Shown here: one piece after another, positions 6,500 through 13,091 of the stretch
How the letters are laid out: each line of letters opens with the position of its first letter
How positions within the stretch are numbered: position 1 is the first letter of the stretch
Source: Gammaproteobacteria bacterium
GTDB taxonomy: Bacteria; Pseudomonadota; Gammaproteobacteria; Pseudomonadales; Azotimanducaceae
Length of the DNA: 13,512 nucleotides
NCBI GenBank assembly: GCA_030430515.1
Contig: JAUIKX010000066.1
Location: 1 to 13,512, forward strand
Reading direction: 5' to 3'
Translations under genes and position numbers: made by a program
The notes under the pieces: model-generated
Seen by the model: only the letters and a program-made list of their open reading frames with translations
Databases searched by the model: none
What the model was told of the DNA's origin: nothing

Positions 6500-7229
6500 G
6501 GCTGTAGGCGTTGCTCGTGCGGATGGTGCGGTCGACTCCGCGCAGGGTGAGCACGTAACGCCCCCTTAAATCCCGTCGGGCCTCTGCCACAGCGGCTACG
6601 TTGACGATGTATGAGCGATGCACCCGCCAGAACCGATCGTTATCGAGCTGCTCCTCGAGGACGCTGAGCGGTGTGCGGATGACGTGTTCGCCGTCCTGCG
6701 TCACGACGTTTGTATATTTGTGATCCGCTTCGAAGCAGATCGCCTCATCGACGCTGATCAATCTCGTCGTATCCCCGTACCCGGCCCGCAACCATTGCAG
6801 GCGTGGCGACTGTTCGGGCCGGTCGGATTCGGTGAGCGAATGGAGCAGCGCCGTGAGCTCCGTCCGGTCGATTGCTGGCGAGCTTGCCAGCCGCTTGACC
6901 GTTTCAGACAGGCGGTCTTCGGTGACGGGTTTGAGCAGGTAGTCCACTGCTGCCGACTCGAACGCCGCCACGGCATACTGGTCGTAAGCTGTGACGAAGA
7001 CGATGCGCGTCTGTTCAGGCAGTGTTCTGGCAACTTCCAGGCCGGTGGCGCCGGGCATGCGGATATCCAGAAACGCCACGTCCGGCTGTTTTTCGCGCGC
7101 AAGTGCCTGAGCTTCTGATCCGTTCGCTGCACGCGCGACGACTTTCAGTTCCGGCCAGCAGATACTCAGCAGATGTTCGAGCTGCTCGAGCAGCGCAGGT
7201 TCATCGTCTGCGATCAGTGCGGTGGTCAT
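6480..7229 (-). CDS. LytTR-family response regulator
   Basis: The protein has 249 residues. Its receiver domain occupies about 1-118, with acidic pair Asp8/Asp9, phosphoacceptor Asp55 in FLDIRMPG, Thr80 and Lys100 in LLKP. The C-terminal LytTR DNA-binding domain spans about 145-249 and includes ICFEADHKYTNVVTQDG, a FWRVHRSYIVN segment and a C-terminal RTIRTSNAYSHLF strand/helix. LytTR domains bind paired direct repeats spaced about two helical turns apart. ATG 7229 was chosen because the receiver fold begins there and it overlaps the kinase stop by 4 nt (ATGA); an in-frame upstream Met at 7271 would add residues unlike the family. Its partner is the LytS-like kinase encoded immediately upstream. 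The direct repeat at 10322-10352 is a candidate target. Confidence 0.94.
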   Translation of the reverse strand: MTTALIADDEPALLEQLEHLLSICWPELKVVARAANGSEAQALAREKQPDVAFLDIRMPGATGLEVARTLPEQTRIVFVTAYDQYAVAAFESAAVDYLLKPVTEDRLSETVKRLASSPAIDRTELTALLHSLTESDRPEQSPRLQWLRAGYGDTTRLISVDEAICFEADHKYTNVVTQDGEHVIRTPLSVLEEQLDNDRFWRVHRSYIVNVAAVAEARRDLRGRYVLTLRGVDRTIRTSNAYSHLFRHM

Positions 7230-8272
7230 TCTTCGGCCACAGGTATATCGATGCTGGCAATGATTCCACAAGGTGTGTTGTCGGTCAGTGTCAGACGTGC
7301 GCGGCTGCCGTAGAGGCTGGTGAGCCGGTCGCGAATGTTGCTCAGTGCGAGCCGGTTTCCGCCGTTGGTTTCCTGAAGCCCGACGCCATCATCGCTGACG
7401 CGCACCTGCATCCAGCCATTGCTCCGTGTCGCGGTGACGGTCACTTTGCCGCCGGCTTGCGATGGTTCTATGCCGTGAACCACTGCGTTCTCCACCAGTG
7501 GCTGGATGAGCAAAGGCGGCAGCTCTGTAAGCATCAGATTGCTGTCGGCGTCGAGTTCGAAGCTCAGCCGGTCACCCATGCGGGCCTGTTGGATCTGCAG
7601 GTAAGCGCGCACCAGATCGAATTCGTCGCTTAGAGTATTCCTGCTTTCTCGGCTGCGTTTCAGAGACGCGCGCAGGTACTGGGTCAGCTGAACCAGAGTG
7701 TTCTCTGCGGCTTTCGGCTCGGTGCGGATCAGGGAAATCACGTTCGATAACGTGTTGAAAAGAAAGTGCGGTTCGATCTGAGCCTGCAGCAGGCGCAGCT
7801 CGGTCTCTGTTCGCAGCCGTTCCTCGCGCTCGATCCCGGCTTGTGCCTCCGCCAGCTGCGCGCGTGTGGACAGCAGGTTCGATCGGGTCGAGAAGTAGAT
7901 AAACCCGAGCACGCCGAAGAAGACGCCGAGGACGATGCTGCCCAAGCCATCGTCGTCTGCAGAAAAGAAGTACAGCGGTCTGCCTGCCACCAGCCAGGCG
8001 CCCAGCATCAGGCCTGCGACCACGCCGATTGCCGTTGTGGGAATCGGCGCCAATCTGGGGCCGATCAGCTTTTCCAGAGGATCTGAAAGCAGGATGAACG
8101 CGGTATTGACGCAGAACCCCACCGAGAAGGACACCGTGAGATTCTGCATCCAGGTGCCGCCAGCGTTCAGCAGCCCGATGAGCAGAGCGACGCCGACGCA
8201 GAAGACGCTCACGTAGGCATAGCTCACGAGGTTTCTGCGCAGCCGATCGGCGGCCGGAGCGTCATTGGTCAT
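7226..8272 (-). CDS. LytS/YehU-type sensor histidine kinase
   Basis: The protein has 348 residues. There are four predicted membrane helices (about 15-38, 46-63, 78-97, 111-128), a coiled-coil linker (about 133-168), then a His_kinase domain with His169 in EPHFLFNTLSN. The HATPase region has the N-box PPLLIQPLVENAVVHG (252-267) and the G-box DDGVG (294-298) with GGNRLALSNIRDRL. There is no separate periplasmic sensor domain, so the signal is probably a membrane or lipophilic one. The start at 8272 was preferred to a 48-residue longer reading because it forms ATGA overlap with the carotenoid oxygenase stop and the extension is arginine-rich antisense-like sequence. It is cotranslated with the response regulator, again with a 4-nt overlap. 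Confidence 0.93.
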   Translation of the reverse strand: MTNDAPAADRLRRNLVSYAYVSVFCVGVALLIGLLNAGGTWMQNLTVSFSVGFCVNTAFILLSDPLEKLIGPRLAPIPTTAIGVVAGLMLGAWLVAGRPLYFFSADDDGLGSIVLGVFFGVLGFIYFSTRSNLLSTRAQLAEAQAGIEREERLRTETELRLLQAQIEPHFLFNTLSNVISLIRTEPKAAENTLVQLTQYLRASLKRSRESRNTLSDEFDLVRAYLQIQQARMGDRLSFELDADSNLMLTELPPLLIQPLVENAVVHGIEPSQAGGKVTVTATRSNGWMQVRVSDDGVGLQETNGGNRLALSNIRDRLTSLYGSRARLTLTDNTPCGIIASIDIPVAEE

Positions 8273-9789
8273 GCGGCGAATTTTCCGTGCAATCCAAATG
8301 GCAGTGCATACGGTAGTTCGGCGCGGGCTATGGGTCCATCCTCCAGATGCGCCACGTCGAAAACATTGAGCTCGGTGCGTAGATTGCCGAAGTCGTATGC
8401 CGTGCCGACGATCCATCCGTCGGACTCGGGTTCGCTGCCGGGTGTCGGCACGAATAGGTGCTCTTCCGGCATGACGGTGGGCGGATAATCGAACGAACGC
8501 AGCTTGTCGGCCTTCATGTCGTAGAGGCTGACCCCGCAGAACATGGGATGCAACGCCTGCTTTTCATCCTTGCGGTGCAGCATGACCAGACGGTCGTTCC
8601 GGCGGCAGCTGACCCTGGGATCGATCGTTGGAAACTCCGTGCTGAACCGCTCGTCGAACATCGGCGCCTCCGTGGCGATGTTGCGGCGAAGATCGACCTG
8701 GTAGCGGTACTGGCGGACCGAAGTCTGGCGTCGCGGGCGTTCTCCCCGCATGAGCGCGCGGAAGTCGTCGAACATGAGTGCAGGGCTGTCAGCACGGGCG
8801 CCATCGAAGTGAATGATGCCGTTCTTTTCTTCCCAGCCGTTGCCGAAATGGAAGACCCACTGCGCAGGCAGCTCCAACCATCGGTAGGCGGAGAAATCGT
8901 TCTTGTCGACCACCAGGATTTTCGCCGGGTGGTCCGGCTCCCATTCATGGGCACCCAGAAATGAAGTGCCCTCCGGGGTCCGGTAGTGAAGCGGTGCGAT
9001 GAGTATGACGAGATGACGGCTGGTAACGACAAAATCGTGGGGCATGCCCATTGGCGCGGTGGGTACCGTGCCGGTCTTCACCACTCTGCCGCTCGAATCG
9101 ACGTGCCACAGCGCCATGAGACCCGCGGATGACAGGTATCCGAAGTTCCAGAGCGTGCCGTCCGGCTCTACCCTGGGGTGTGCGGAGAACGGTGCACCTG
9201 CGGTCTCGTCGCTGAATGCATACACACCAAGCGTGTCGAGCGTTTCGGCATCCACTTCGAGCGGTGAGCCGGCCTCCCAGAGGGCCAGCAGTTTACCGTG
9301 ATGCGGTAGTACGCTGATGTTCGCCGGATTGATCGCGTCTGCGCTGGATACCTCGGCGGGGTTCGGCGGGACGCTGTCGAAGGCCGGGTAGAGTGCGCGA
9401 CCGGCTGCCGTCTCCGCTTGGTACTTCGGAGTTTCGATCATCCGCGCGCGGTGGTGAAGACGCGTGCCGTCACTGCGGTACGCATGCAGCATGCCGTCGC
9501 CGTCGAACCAGTGTCGGTAGCGGAAGCCGCCGACTTCGTGGCGGGCCGGGCCGTTACGATAGAGCGTGCCGCGAAGTTCATCAGGCCAGCGACCGTTGAT
9601 CTCCACGGTGCTGCGGTAGTCGTTCTGCTGCGCACTGGCGAAGGCATTCAGCCAGGGGGTTGCCGTGAGCGCCTGCTCGAATGCGTTCTGTACTGGGTCT
9701 CCGGCTATGGTGGTTCCCGCGGCTCCCGCGAGGGACATCGCCGCTCCGGCGTGACGCAGGAATTCCCGTCTGTTCGTCCGGTAGGTCAT
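8269..9789 (-). CDS. Tat-exported carotenoid cleavage oxygenase (RPE65/CCD family)
   Basis: The protein has 506 residues and belongs to the non-heme Fe(II) carotenoid/stilbene oxygenase family. All four iron-binding histidines are visible in context: His204 (FSAHPRV), His251 (GMPHDF), His314 (VFHFGNGWE) and His501 (FGLHGKF). A second-shell Glu385 sits in EFPTID. The N-terminus has a twin-arginine signal (TNRREFLRHAG at 5-15, followed by an Ala/Gly-rich hydrophobic stretch to about 30), so the folded enzyme is probably exported to the periplasm. It would split a polyene or stilbene double bond with O2 into two aldehydes; the substrate (carotenoid, apocarotenoid, lignostilbene) cannot be told. 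GGAG nine bases upstream lies in the end of the DUF2141 gene, 3 nt away. Its stop overlaps the kinase start, tying enzyme and sensor in one operon. Confidence 0.93.
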   Translation of the reverse strand: MTYRTNRREFLRHAGAAMSLAGAAGTTIAGDPVQNAFEQALTATPWLNAFASAQQNDYRSTVEINGRWPDELRGTLYRNGPARHEVGGFRYRHWFDGDGMLHAYRSDGTRLHHRARMIETPKYQAETAAGRALYPAFDSVPPNPAEVSSADAINPANISVLPHHGKLLALWEAGSPLEVDAETLDTLGVYAFSDETAGAPFSAHPRVEPDGTLWNFGYLSSAGLMALWHVDSSGRVVKTGTVPTAPMGMPHDFVVTSRHLVILIAPLHYRTPEGTSFLGAHEWEPDHPAKILVVDKNDFSAYRWLELPAQWVFHFGNGWEEKNGIIHFDGARADSPALMFDDFRALMRGERPRRQTSVRQYRYQVDLRRNIATEAPMFDERFSTEFPTIDPRVSCRRNDRLVMLHRKDEKQALHPMFCGVSLYDMKADKLRSFDYPPTVMPEEHLFVPTPGSEPESDGWIVGTAYDFGNLRTELNVFDVAHLEDGPIARAELPYALPFGLHGKFAA

Positions 9790-9792
9790 GAC

Positions 9793-10242
9793 TCACTTCT
9801 CCAGGCGGATGCTGATGCGGGTGTCGCCTTTCACCTCGAAGCGGGTATCGGCAAACTTCGGCGGGCCGAAGTTGCCACGAGCGTTGTTCGAGAACCCCCA
9901 GGGCTCTCTGGGCATGCCGACGAAATTGCTGTCGAGCTCGCCGTTGCCGTTTACGTCGTGATACACCTGAGCGGCGTAGGTGCCGTCTGTGAGCGCGTCC
10001 GTGCAGAAGCGCATGCTGCCGGCTCTGGCCTTGAGGATCGTCTGCACGGCATGCTTGCCGCCGGCATCGCCGAATGCCGTTTCATCGCCGATCGAGATGT
10101 ACAGATCGCCCTCAGCCGTTTGTACGTTTTCGATGAGCAACGTGAATTCGGCGGCAGCGGTGCCGGAGCCTGCAAGACCAAAGGCGAGAGCCACCTGTCT
10201 GAAAAGCTGGAGAATGGGGCCGTATCGGTTGATCTGACGCAT
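9793..10242 (-). CDS. DUF2141 secreted protein
   Basis: The protein has 149 residues. An N-terminal signal peptide (about 1-31, hydrophobic core LFRQVALAFGLAG, AxA-like cut before EFTL) leads to a DUF2141 domain. The domain is marked by VYHDVNGNGELDSNFVGMP and then EPWGFSNNARGNFGPP, an Asp/Asn-rich loop likely to bind metal followed by the family signature. The family has no established function. The ATG at 10242 was chosen because the signal peptide starts there; an open frame to 10419 runs into the leader repeats and the MarR gene. It is the first gene of the operon and lies 3 nt before the carotenoid oxygenase. DUF2141 genes beside carotenoid oxygenases are, from memory, a recurring arrangement, which suggests an accessory or substrate-delivery role. 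Confidence 0.88.
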   Translation of the reverse strand: MRQINRYGPILQLFRQVALAFGLAGSGTAAAEFTLLIENVQTAEGDLYISIGDETAFGDAGGKHAVQTILKARAGSMRFCTDALTDGTYAAQVYHDVNGNGELDSNFVGMPREPWGFSNNARGNFGPPKFADTRFEVKGDTRISIRLEK

Positions 10243-10252
10243 GGAAGGGTAC

Positions 10253-10284
10253 CTGCAGTGTCTCTGAAGTTGCTGACACTGTAG
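10253..10284. promoter_or_regulatory. Imperfect 10-bp inverted repeat in leader of the DUF2141-carotenoid oxygenase operon
   Basis: CTGCAGTGTC (10253-10262) pairs with GACACTGTAG (10275-10284) at 9 of 10 positions, with a 12-nt spacer. It lies 10 to 42 nt upstream of the DUF2141 ATG on the minus strand. It may be a dyad operator, for instance for the adjacent MarR protein, or an RNA stem near the ribosome-binding site. The repeat is seen; function is inferred. Confidence 0.4.
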
Positions 10285-10321
10285 GTGATGCGAGCGGCCC
10301 TGAAAGATGTCTGCGACCAAC

Positions 10322-10352
10322 CGGTGGCTGGCCGCATGAATCGGTGGCTGGC
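10322..10352. promoter_or_regulatory. Direct repeat with 20-nt period, candidate LytTR operator
   Basis: CGGTGGCTGGC occurs at 10322-10332 and again, identical over 11 bases, at 10342-10352, exactly 20 nt apart and about 80-110 nt upstream of the operon's first ATG. LytTR regulators typically bind two direct repeats about 21 nt apart on one face of the helix. The operon encodes such a regulator, so autoregulation is a reasonable inference. The repeats begin 3 nt past the MarR stop codon, which supports a non-coding function. Confidence 0.42.
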
Positions 10353-10354
10353 GG

Positions 10355-10852
10355 TTACAGAACGGTGCGTTTGCGGCCAGGTGCGCGTTTGTTGCCGATG
10401 ACGCTTCCCCAGTCTGCACTCAGAGCACTGCGCAGTTGTTCCAGGGAGTCGTAACCGACGCGCATGGCAAGTACCTGCTCGGCTTCCCGCAGCGTTTCCA
10501 TGGCTGCTCCGATGAGTTGTGCGCCTTTTTCGCTGAACACGATACGATTCGCCCGCTTGTCGGTCGGGTCCGGTATCTGTGTGACGATACCGTCCTCTTC
10601 CAGGTCGTTGATCTGCTGCTGGATGGCCTGGCGGCTGACGCCGAGTACGCGCGCGAGTTCTGCGGCGCGGGCGATGCCGTTGGAAATGTTGATCAGAATC
10701 ATGGTCTGGGTGCGGGTGCGCGGCCGGAAGCCGGCGTCTTCCAGACCGTTCTGCAGACTTTCGTCCATCCAGTAGTACGCACGCAGCAGACCGCGCATGA
10801 GCACCTCGGAGCTTTCTGCCGAAGGGGGCGGATTCGTCGTTTGATTGTCCAT
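10355..10852 (-). CDS. MarR-family transcriptional regulator
   Basis: The protein has 165 residues with the MarR winged-helix layout. N-terminal dimerisation helices (about 15-45) come first, a helix-turn-helix at about 60-88 with AAELARVLGVSRQAIQQQINDLEEDGIV, then the wing with DPTDKRANRIVFSEKG (Asp and Arg at the wing tip as in the family) and C-terminal dimerisation helices. The tail ends in a basic stretch (NKRAPGRKRTVL). The start ATG has AAGG upstream at 10-13 nt. It lies 112 nt upstream of the DUF2141-carotenoid oxygenase operon in the same direction and could control it; the leader inverted repeat at 10253-10284 and the dyads at 10871-10918 are candidate sites. The ligand is unknown. 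Confidence 0.92.
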   Translation of the reverse strand: MDNQTTNPPPSAESSEVLMRGLLRAYYWMDESLQNGLEDAGFRPRTRTQTMILINISNGIARAAELARVLGVSRQAIQQQINDLEEDGIVTQIPDPTDKRANRIVFSEKGAQLIGAAMETLREAEQVLAMRVGYDSLEQLRSALSADWGSVIGNKRAPGRKRTVL

Positions 10853-11105
10853 TTCTTACCTTAGTCTACGGGCTCCATTCAGGAGCCGTTTCGTTAGCGC
10901 ACGACCTCATGTCGTGCGTGGATACAGCGCGCGGCGGTCCGGTGCGGATAACGCCGGGGGCTATTGTCTACCCTGGAAGAAATACAGGCAACTCGATTTA
11001 CAAATGTCGACCGGTAGCTGAGTGCGCATATGGAGAGTTTTTACGTTTGCAAAGCGATCGGTGGCCTGCGAGCCTGCAAGACTCTGTGAATGAAAAGTGC
11101 GTAAT
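10853..11105. other. Intergenic region without a supported gene
   Basis: Apart from the two dyads at 10871-10918, nothing clear is seen. A 66-codon frame from 10909 starts within a dyad, has no ribosome-binding site and looks random. The region must contain divergent promoters for the MarR gene and for the + strand genes from 11106, but no convincing -35/-10 pair could be picked by eye. No tRNA-like cloverleaf was found. Confidence 0.5.
10871..10918. promoter_or_regulatory. Two tandem perfect inverted repeats upstream of the MarR gene
   Basis: GGCTCC-ATTCA-GGAGCC (10871-10887) and CGCACGAC-CTCAT-GTCGTGCG (10898-10918) are perfect dyads with 5-nt spacers, 10 nt apart. The nearer one lies about 19 nt upstream of the MarR ATG. 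MarR proteins often repress their own gene by binding dyads in this place. The short loops would also make stable RNA hairpins in a 5' leader. Neither is followed by a T run. Confidence 0.4.
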
Positions 11106-11243
11106 ATGACGTCGGAATCGGACAAATCTTCTGAACCCGTGCAGGAGTCGGAACCTCGAAAGTCCTATCAGGGCGGTGATCAGTGGAAGATATGGGCCAT
11201 TGCGTTCACGGTTTTTGCTCTGGCTATGCTGCTCGCGCTTTAG
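11106..11243 (+). CDS. Small single-pass membrane protein (45 aa), hypothetical
   Basis: A 45-codon frame begins MTSESDKSSEPVQESEP and ends with a hydrophobic helix (about 27-45: WKIWAIAFTVFALAMLLAL) reaching the C-terminus. The N-terminal half is acidic and hydrophilic and is followed by basic RK at 18-19 and a QWKIW interface. This is the pattern of a tail-anchored or N-in small membrane protein and is unlikely by chance. The ribosome-binding site is weak (GAATGAAAAG about 10 nt upstream). It precedes the WYxRTREG gene and the HtrA protease on the same strand. No named family is recognised. Confidence 0.55.
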   Translation: MTSESDKSSEPVQESEPRKSYQGGDQWKIWAIAFTVFALAMLLAL

Positions 11244-11315
11244 CAATCGGTCTCATTGGTGGAAACTGTAAAGCAGGTTTTACCGGGCGGCGGCGGTCGG
11301 TTTCTCGCGCTGTCG

Positions 11316-11321
11316 TATAAT
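11316..11321 (+). promoter_or_regulatory. Candidate -10 box (TATAAT)
   Basis: A perfect TATAAT lies about 40 nt upstream of the proposed GTG start at 11359. No good TTGACA is seen 16-18 nt before it, so the promoter is tentative. It overlaps the ATG at 11320, which argues against that codon being the true start of the following gene. Confidence 0.35.
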
Positions 11322-11358
11322 GAATCTCACGTGGTCTGCAGTAAGGCTGGGGGTGCCT

Positions 11359-11676
11359 GTGGCCGAGACCGTTAATACAGAAAAAGGGCCGGGACAACTG
11401 TCCGGAAGAGTGGGAGAGCATGCCGGCCGCTGGCGCCGTTCGCGACGTACTGTGCGTGAGCGCAACGGCTGGTACGTGAGAACGCGGGAAGGGGCTTCCC
11501 TGGGCCCGTACGTGACGGAATTCGACGCCGATATCGTTGCGGCATTGCTCATTGGTCAGCTGGCGCAGGCAAACACGCCGGAAACATGCCGCCGCATCAT
11601 TTACAATTTTCGCCATGATGATCGATTCCACCGGGTGGGTATCAACCTCGACGATGCGCCGAACCGCGCGGGCTGA
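11359..11676 (+). CDS. Small protein with WYxRTREG...GPY domain (DUF6316-like), hypothetical
   Basis: The protein has about 105 residues. The recognisable part is NGWYVRTREGASLGPY followed by an amphipathic helix (DADIVAALLIGQLAQ). This resembles a small gammaproteobacterial domain, recalled as DUF6316, that has WYxxTREGxxxGPF. The rest is basic and hydrophilic and has no signal peptide. GTG 11359 was chosen: it follows a G-rich purine run, gives the plausible start MAETV, and lies downstream of a TATAAT that overlaps the longer ATG start at 11320. GTG 11353 is also possible. The stop is only 7 nt before the HtrA start, so the two are probably cotranscribed. Function is unknown. Confidence 0.65.
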   Translation: MAETVNTEKGPGQLSGRVGEHAGRWRRSRRTVRERNGWYVRTREGASLGPYVTEFDADIVAALLIGQLAQANTPETCRRIIYNFRHDDRFHRVGINLDDAPNRAG

Positions 11677-11683
11677 TCGTTCT

Positions 11684-13042
11684 ATGCCGAATGGTTCTTT
11701 TCGGCGGGCAGTGTCCTGCATACTCACCGCGGTGGCTCTGCTGCAGCTGGCGGCGGCGCATGCGGCGTTGCCTGGGAACGTGCCAAGTCTCGCACCGATG
11801 CTCGAGCGGGTGAATCCGGCGGTCGTAAATATCGCGACGTACACGACGGTTCAGGTGCGCAACCCTCTGCTGGAAGATCCCTTCTTCCGCCGTTTCTTCG
11901 ACCTGGACGTACGTCCGCGTACCCGGCGAACGCAGAGTGCCGGATCGGGCGTGGTGGTCGATGCCAGCCGTGGTTACATTGTCACCAACCATCATGTCGT
12001 CGATCAGGCGGACGAGATCAATGTCGGTCTGGCGGATGGCCGCGTGCTGGAGGCGATGCTCGTGGGGCGTGATCCGCAGGTGGACCTTGCGGTGCTCAAG
12101 GTCGATCCGGACGAACTCGTGCAGATCGAGTTTGCCGATTCCAACCGTCTGAGACAGGGTGATTTCGTCGTCGCGATCGGTAACCCGTTCGGGCTCAATC
12201 AGACCGTCACCAGCGGTATTGTCAGTGCGCTTGGTCGCAGCGGTCTGGGCATCGAGGGTTACGAGGATTTCATTCAGACTGATGCGCCCATCAACCCCGG
12301 AAACTCCGGGGGCGCTCTGGTGGATCTGTCTGGCGCTCTGGTGGGTATCAATACGGCGATCTTCGCTCCCAGCGGCGGTAACGTCGGCATTGGCTTTGCC
12401 ATTCCCTCAAACATGGTTCGTGCCGTCATGGAGCAGATCATCGAGCATGGTGAAGTCCGGCGAGGATATCCGGGCATGGACGTGCAGCGACTGACGCCGG
12501 ATCTTGCGGAGGCCTTCGGGGTGGACCGCACGGATGGGGTCGTCGTGGTGGAGGTTGATCCGGAGAGCCCTGCGGAGGCGGCCGGTATCAAGCCGGGCGA
12601 CGTCATCACCCGGGTCGGCGACCGTGATATCGCGAGAAAGTCCGATTTCGATTCCCGCGCGGCGGTGCTGTTTGCCGGTGATGAGGTGGCGATTCACGTG
12701 CTTCGAGACGGGCGGGAGCGCCGTCTGAGGCTGAAGATTGAAACCGACAACTCAGACCGGGTGCTCGGGCGTCGGGTGCATGATCGATTGCGCGGCGTAG
12801 TGCTGCAGAATTTCCGGAATCCGGACGAACCCGATACCAGCGCCGGTGTGCTGATTACCGAAGTGGACAGTTCGAGCAAAGCGTACAACTACGGGCTTCG
12901 TTCGGGCGATGTGCTGGTTGCTGCCAACCGGCAGCCGGTGAGGAACATTGGTGACCTGAGGGAGGCCGCAGCAAAAACCCGTCAAGGGCTCCTGCTGCGC
13001 GTGTACCGGGCCGGTCAGTTCGGGTACGTCACCATCCGGTAA
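11684..13042 (+). CDS. degQ: DegQ/DegP-like periplasmic serine endoprotease (Do/HtrA family)
   Basis: The protein has 452 residues, about the length of DegQ. A signal peptide (about 1-27, with CILTAVALLQLAAAHA) precedes a trypsin-like domain with the catalytic triad His104 (TNHHVV), Asp134 (PQVDLAVLK) and Ser208 (NPGNSGGALVD). The LA-loop region after NPLLEDPFFRRFF is short, as in DegQ rather than DegP. PDZ1 (about 258-350, with AGIKPGDVITRVG) and PDZ2 (about 365-450, with YGLRSGDVLVAANRQPV) follow. It would degrade or hold misfolded envelope proteins as an oligomer. ATG 11684 was chosen because the signal peptide starts there; longer readings run into the upstream gene. The symbol is by family resemblance; DegP, DegQ and MucD cannot be separated with certainty here. 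Confidence 0.94.
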   Translation: MPNGSFRRAVSCILTAVALLQLAAAHAALPGNVPSLAPMLERVNPAVVNIATYTTVQVRNPLLEDPFFRRFFDLDVRPRTRRTQSAGSGVVVDASRGYIVTNHHVVDQADEINVGLADGRVLEAMLVGRDPQVDLAVLKVDPDELVQIEFADSNRLRQGDFVVAIGNPFGLNQTVTSGIVSALGRSGLGIEGYEDFIQTDAPINPGNSGGALVDLSGALVGINTAIFAPSGGNVGIGFAIPSNMVRAVMEQIIEHGEVRRGYPGMDVQRLTPDLAEAFGVDRTDGVVVVEVDPESPAEAAGIKPGDVITRVGDRDIARKSDFDSRAAVLFAGDEVAIHVLRDGRERRLRLKIETDNSDRVLGRRVHDRLRGVVLQNFRNPDEPDTSAGVLITEVDSSSKAYNYGLRSGDVLVAANRQPVRNIGDLREAAAKTRQGLLLRVYRAGQFGYVTIR

Positions 13043-13091
13043 TCTGCCGGTCCGCTACTGGCATGCTGATGTGGCGTGTAGATCCTTAACG

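Noticed and set aside
8273..8416. 48-residue N-terminal extension of the histidine kinase
   Set aside because: It lies inside the carotenoid oxygenase gene, is arginine-rich antiframe-like sequence, and the ATG at 8272 gives the same 4-nt overlap as the next gene pair.
9418..10284. 288-codon frame on the plus strand
   Set aside because: It is antisense to the carotenoid oxygenase and DUF2141 genes, has no recognisable domain, and is explained by high GC at third positions.
10909..11109. 66-codon frame in the intergenic region
   Set aside because: No ribosome-binding site, begins inside an inverted repeat, and the product has no domain or composition bias.
11537..11683. 49-residue N-terminal extension of the HtrA protease
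   Set aside because: It runs in another frame over the upstream small gene and would bury the signal peptide that starts at 11684.
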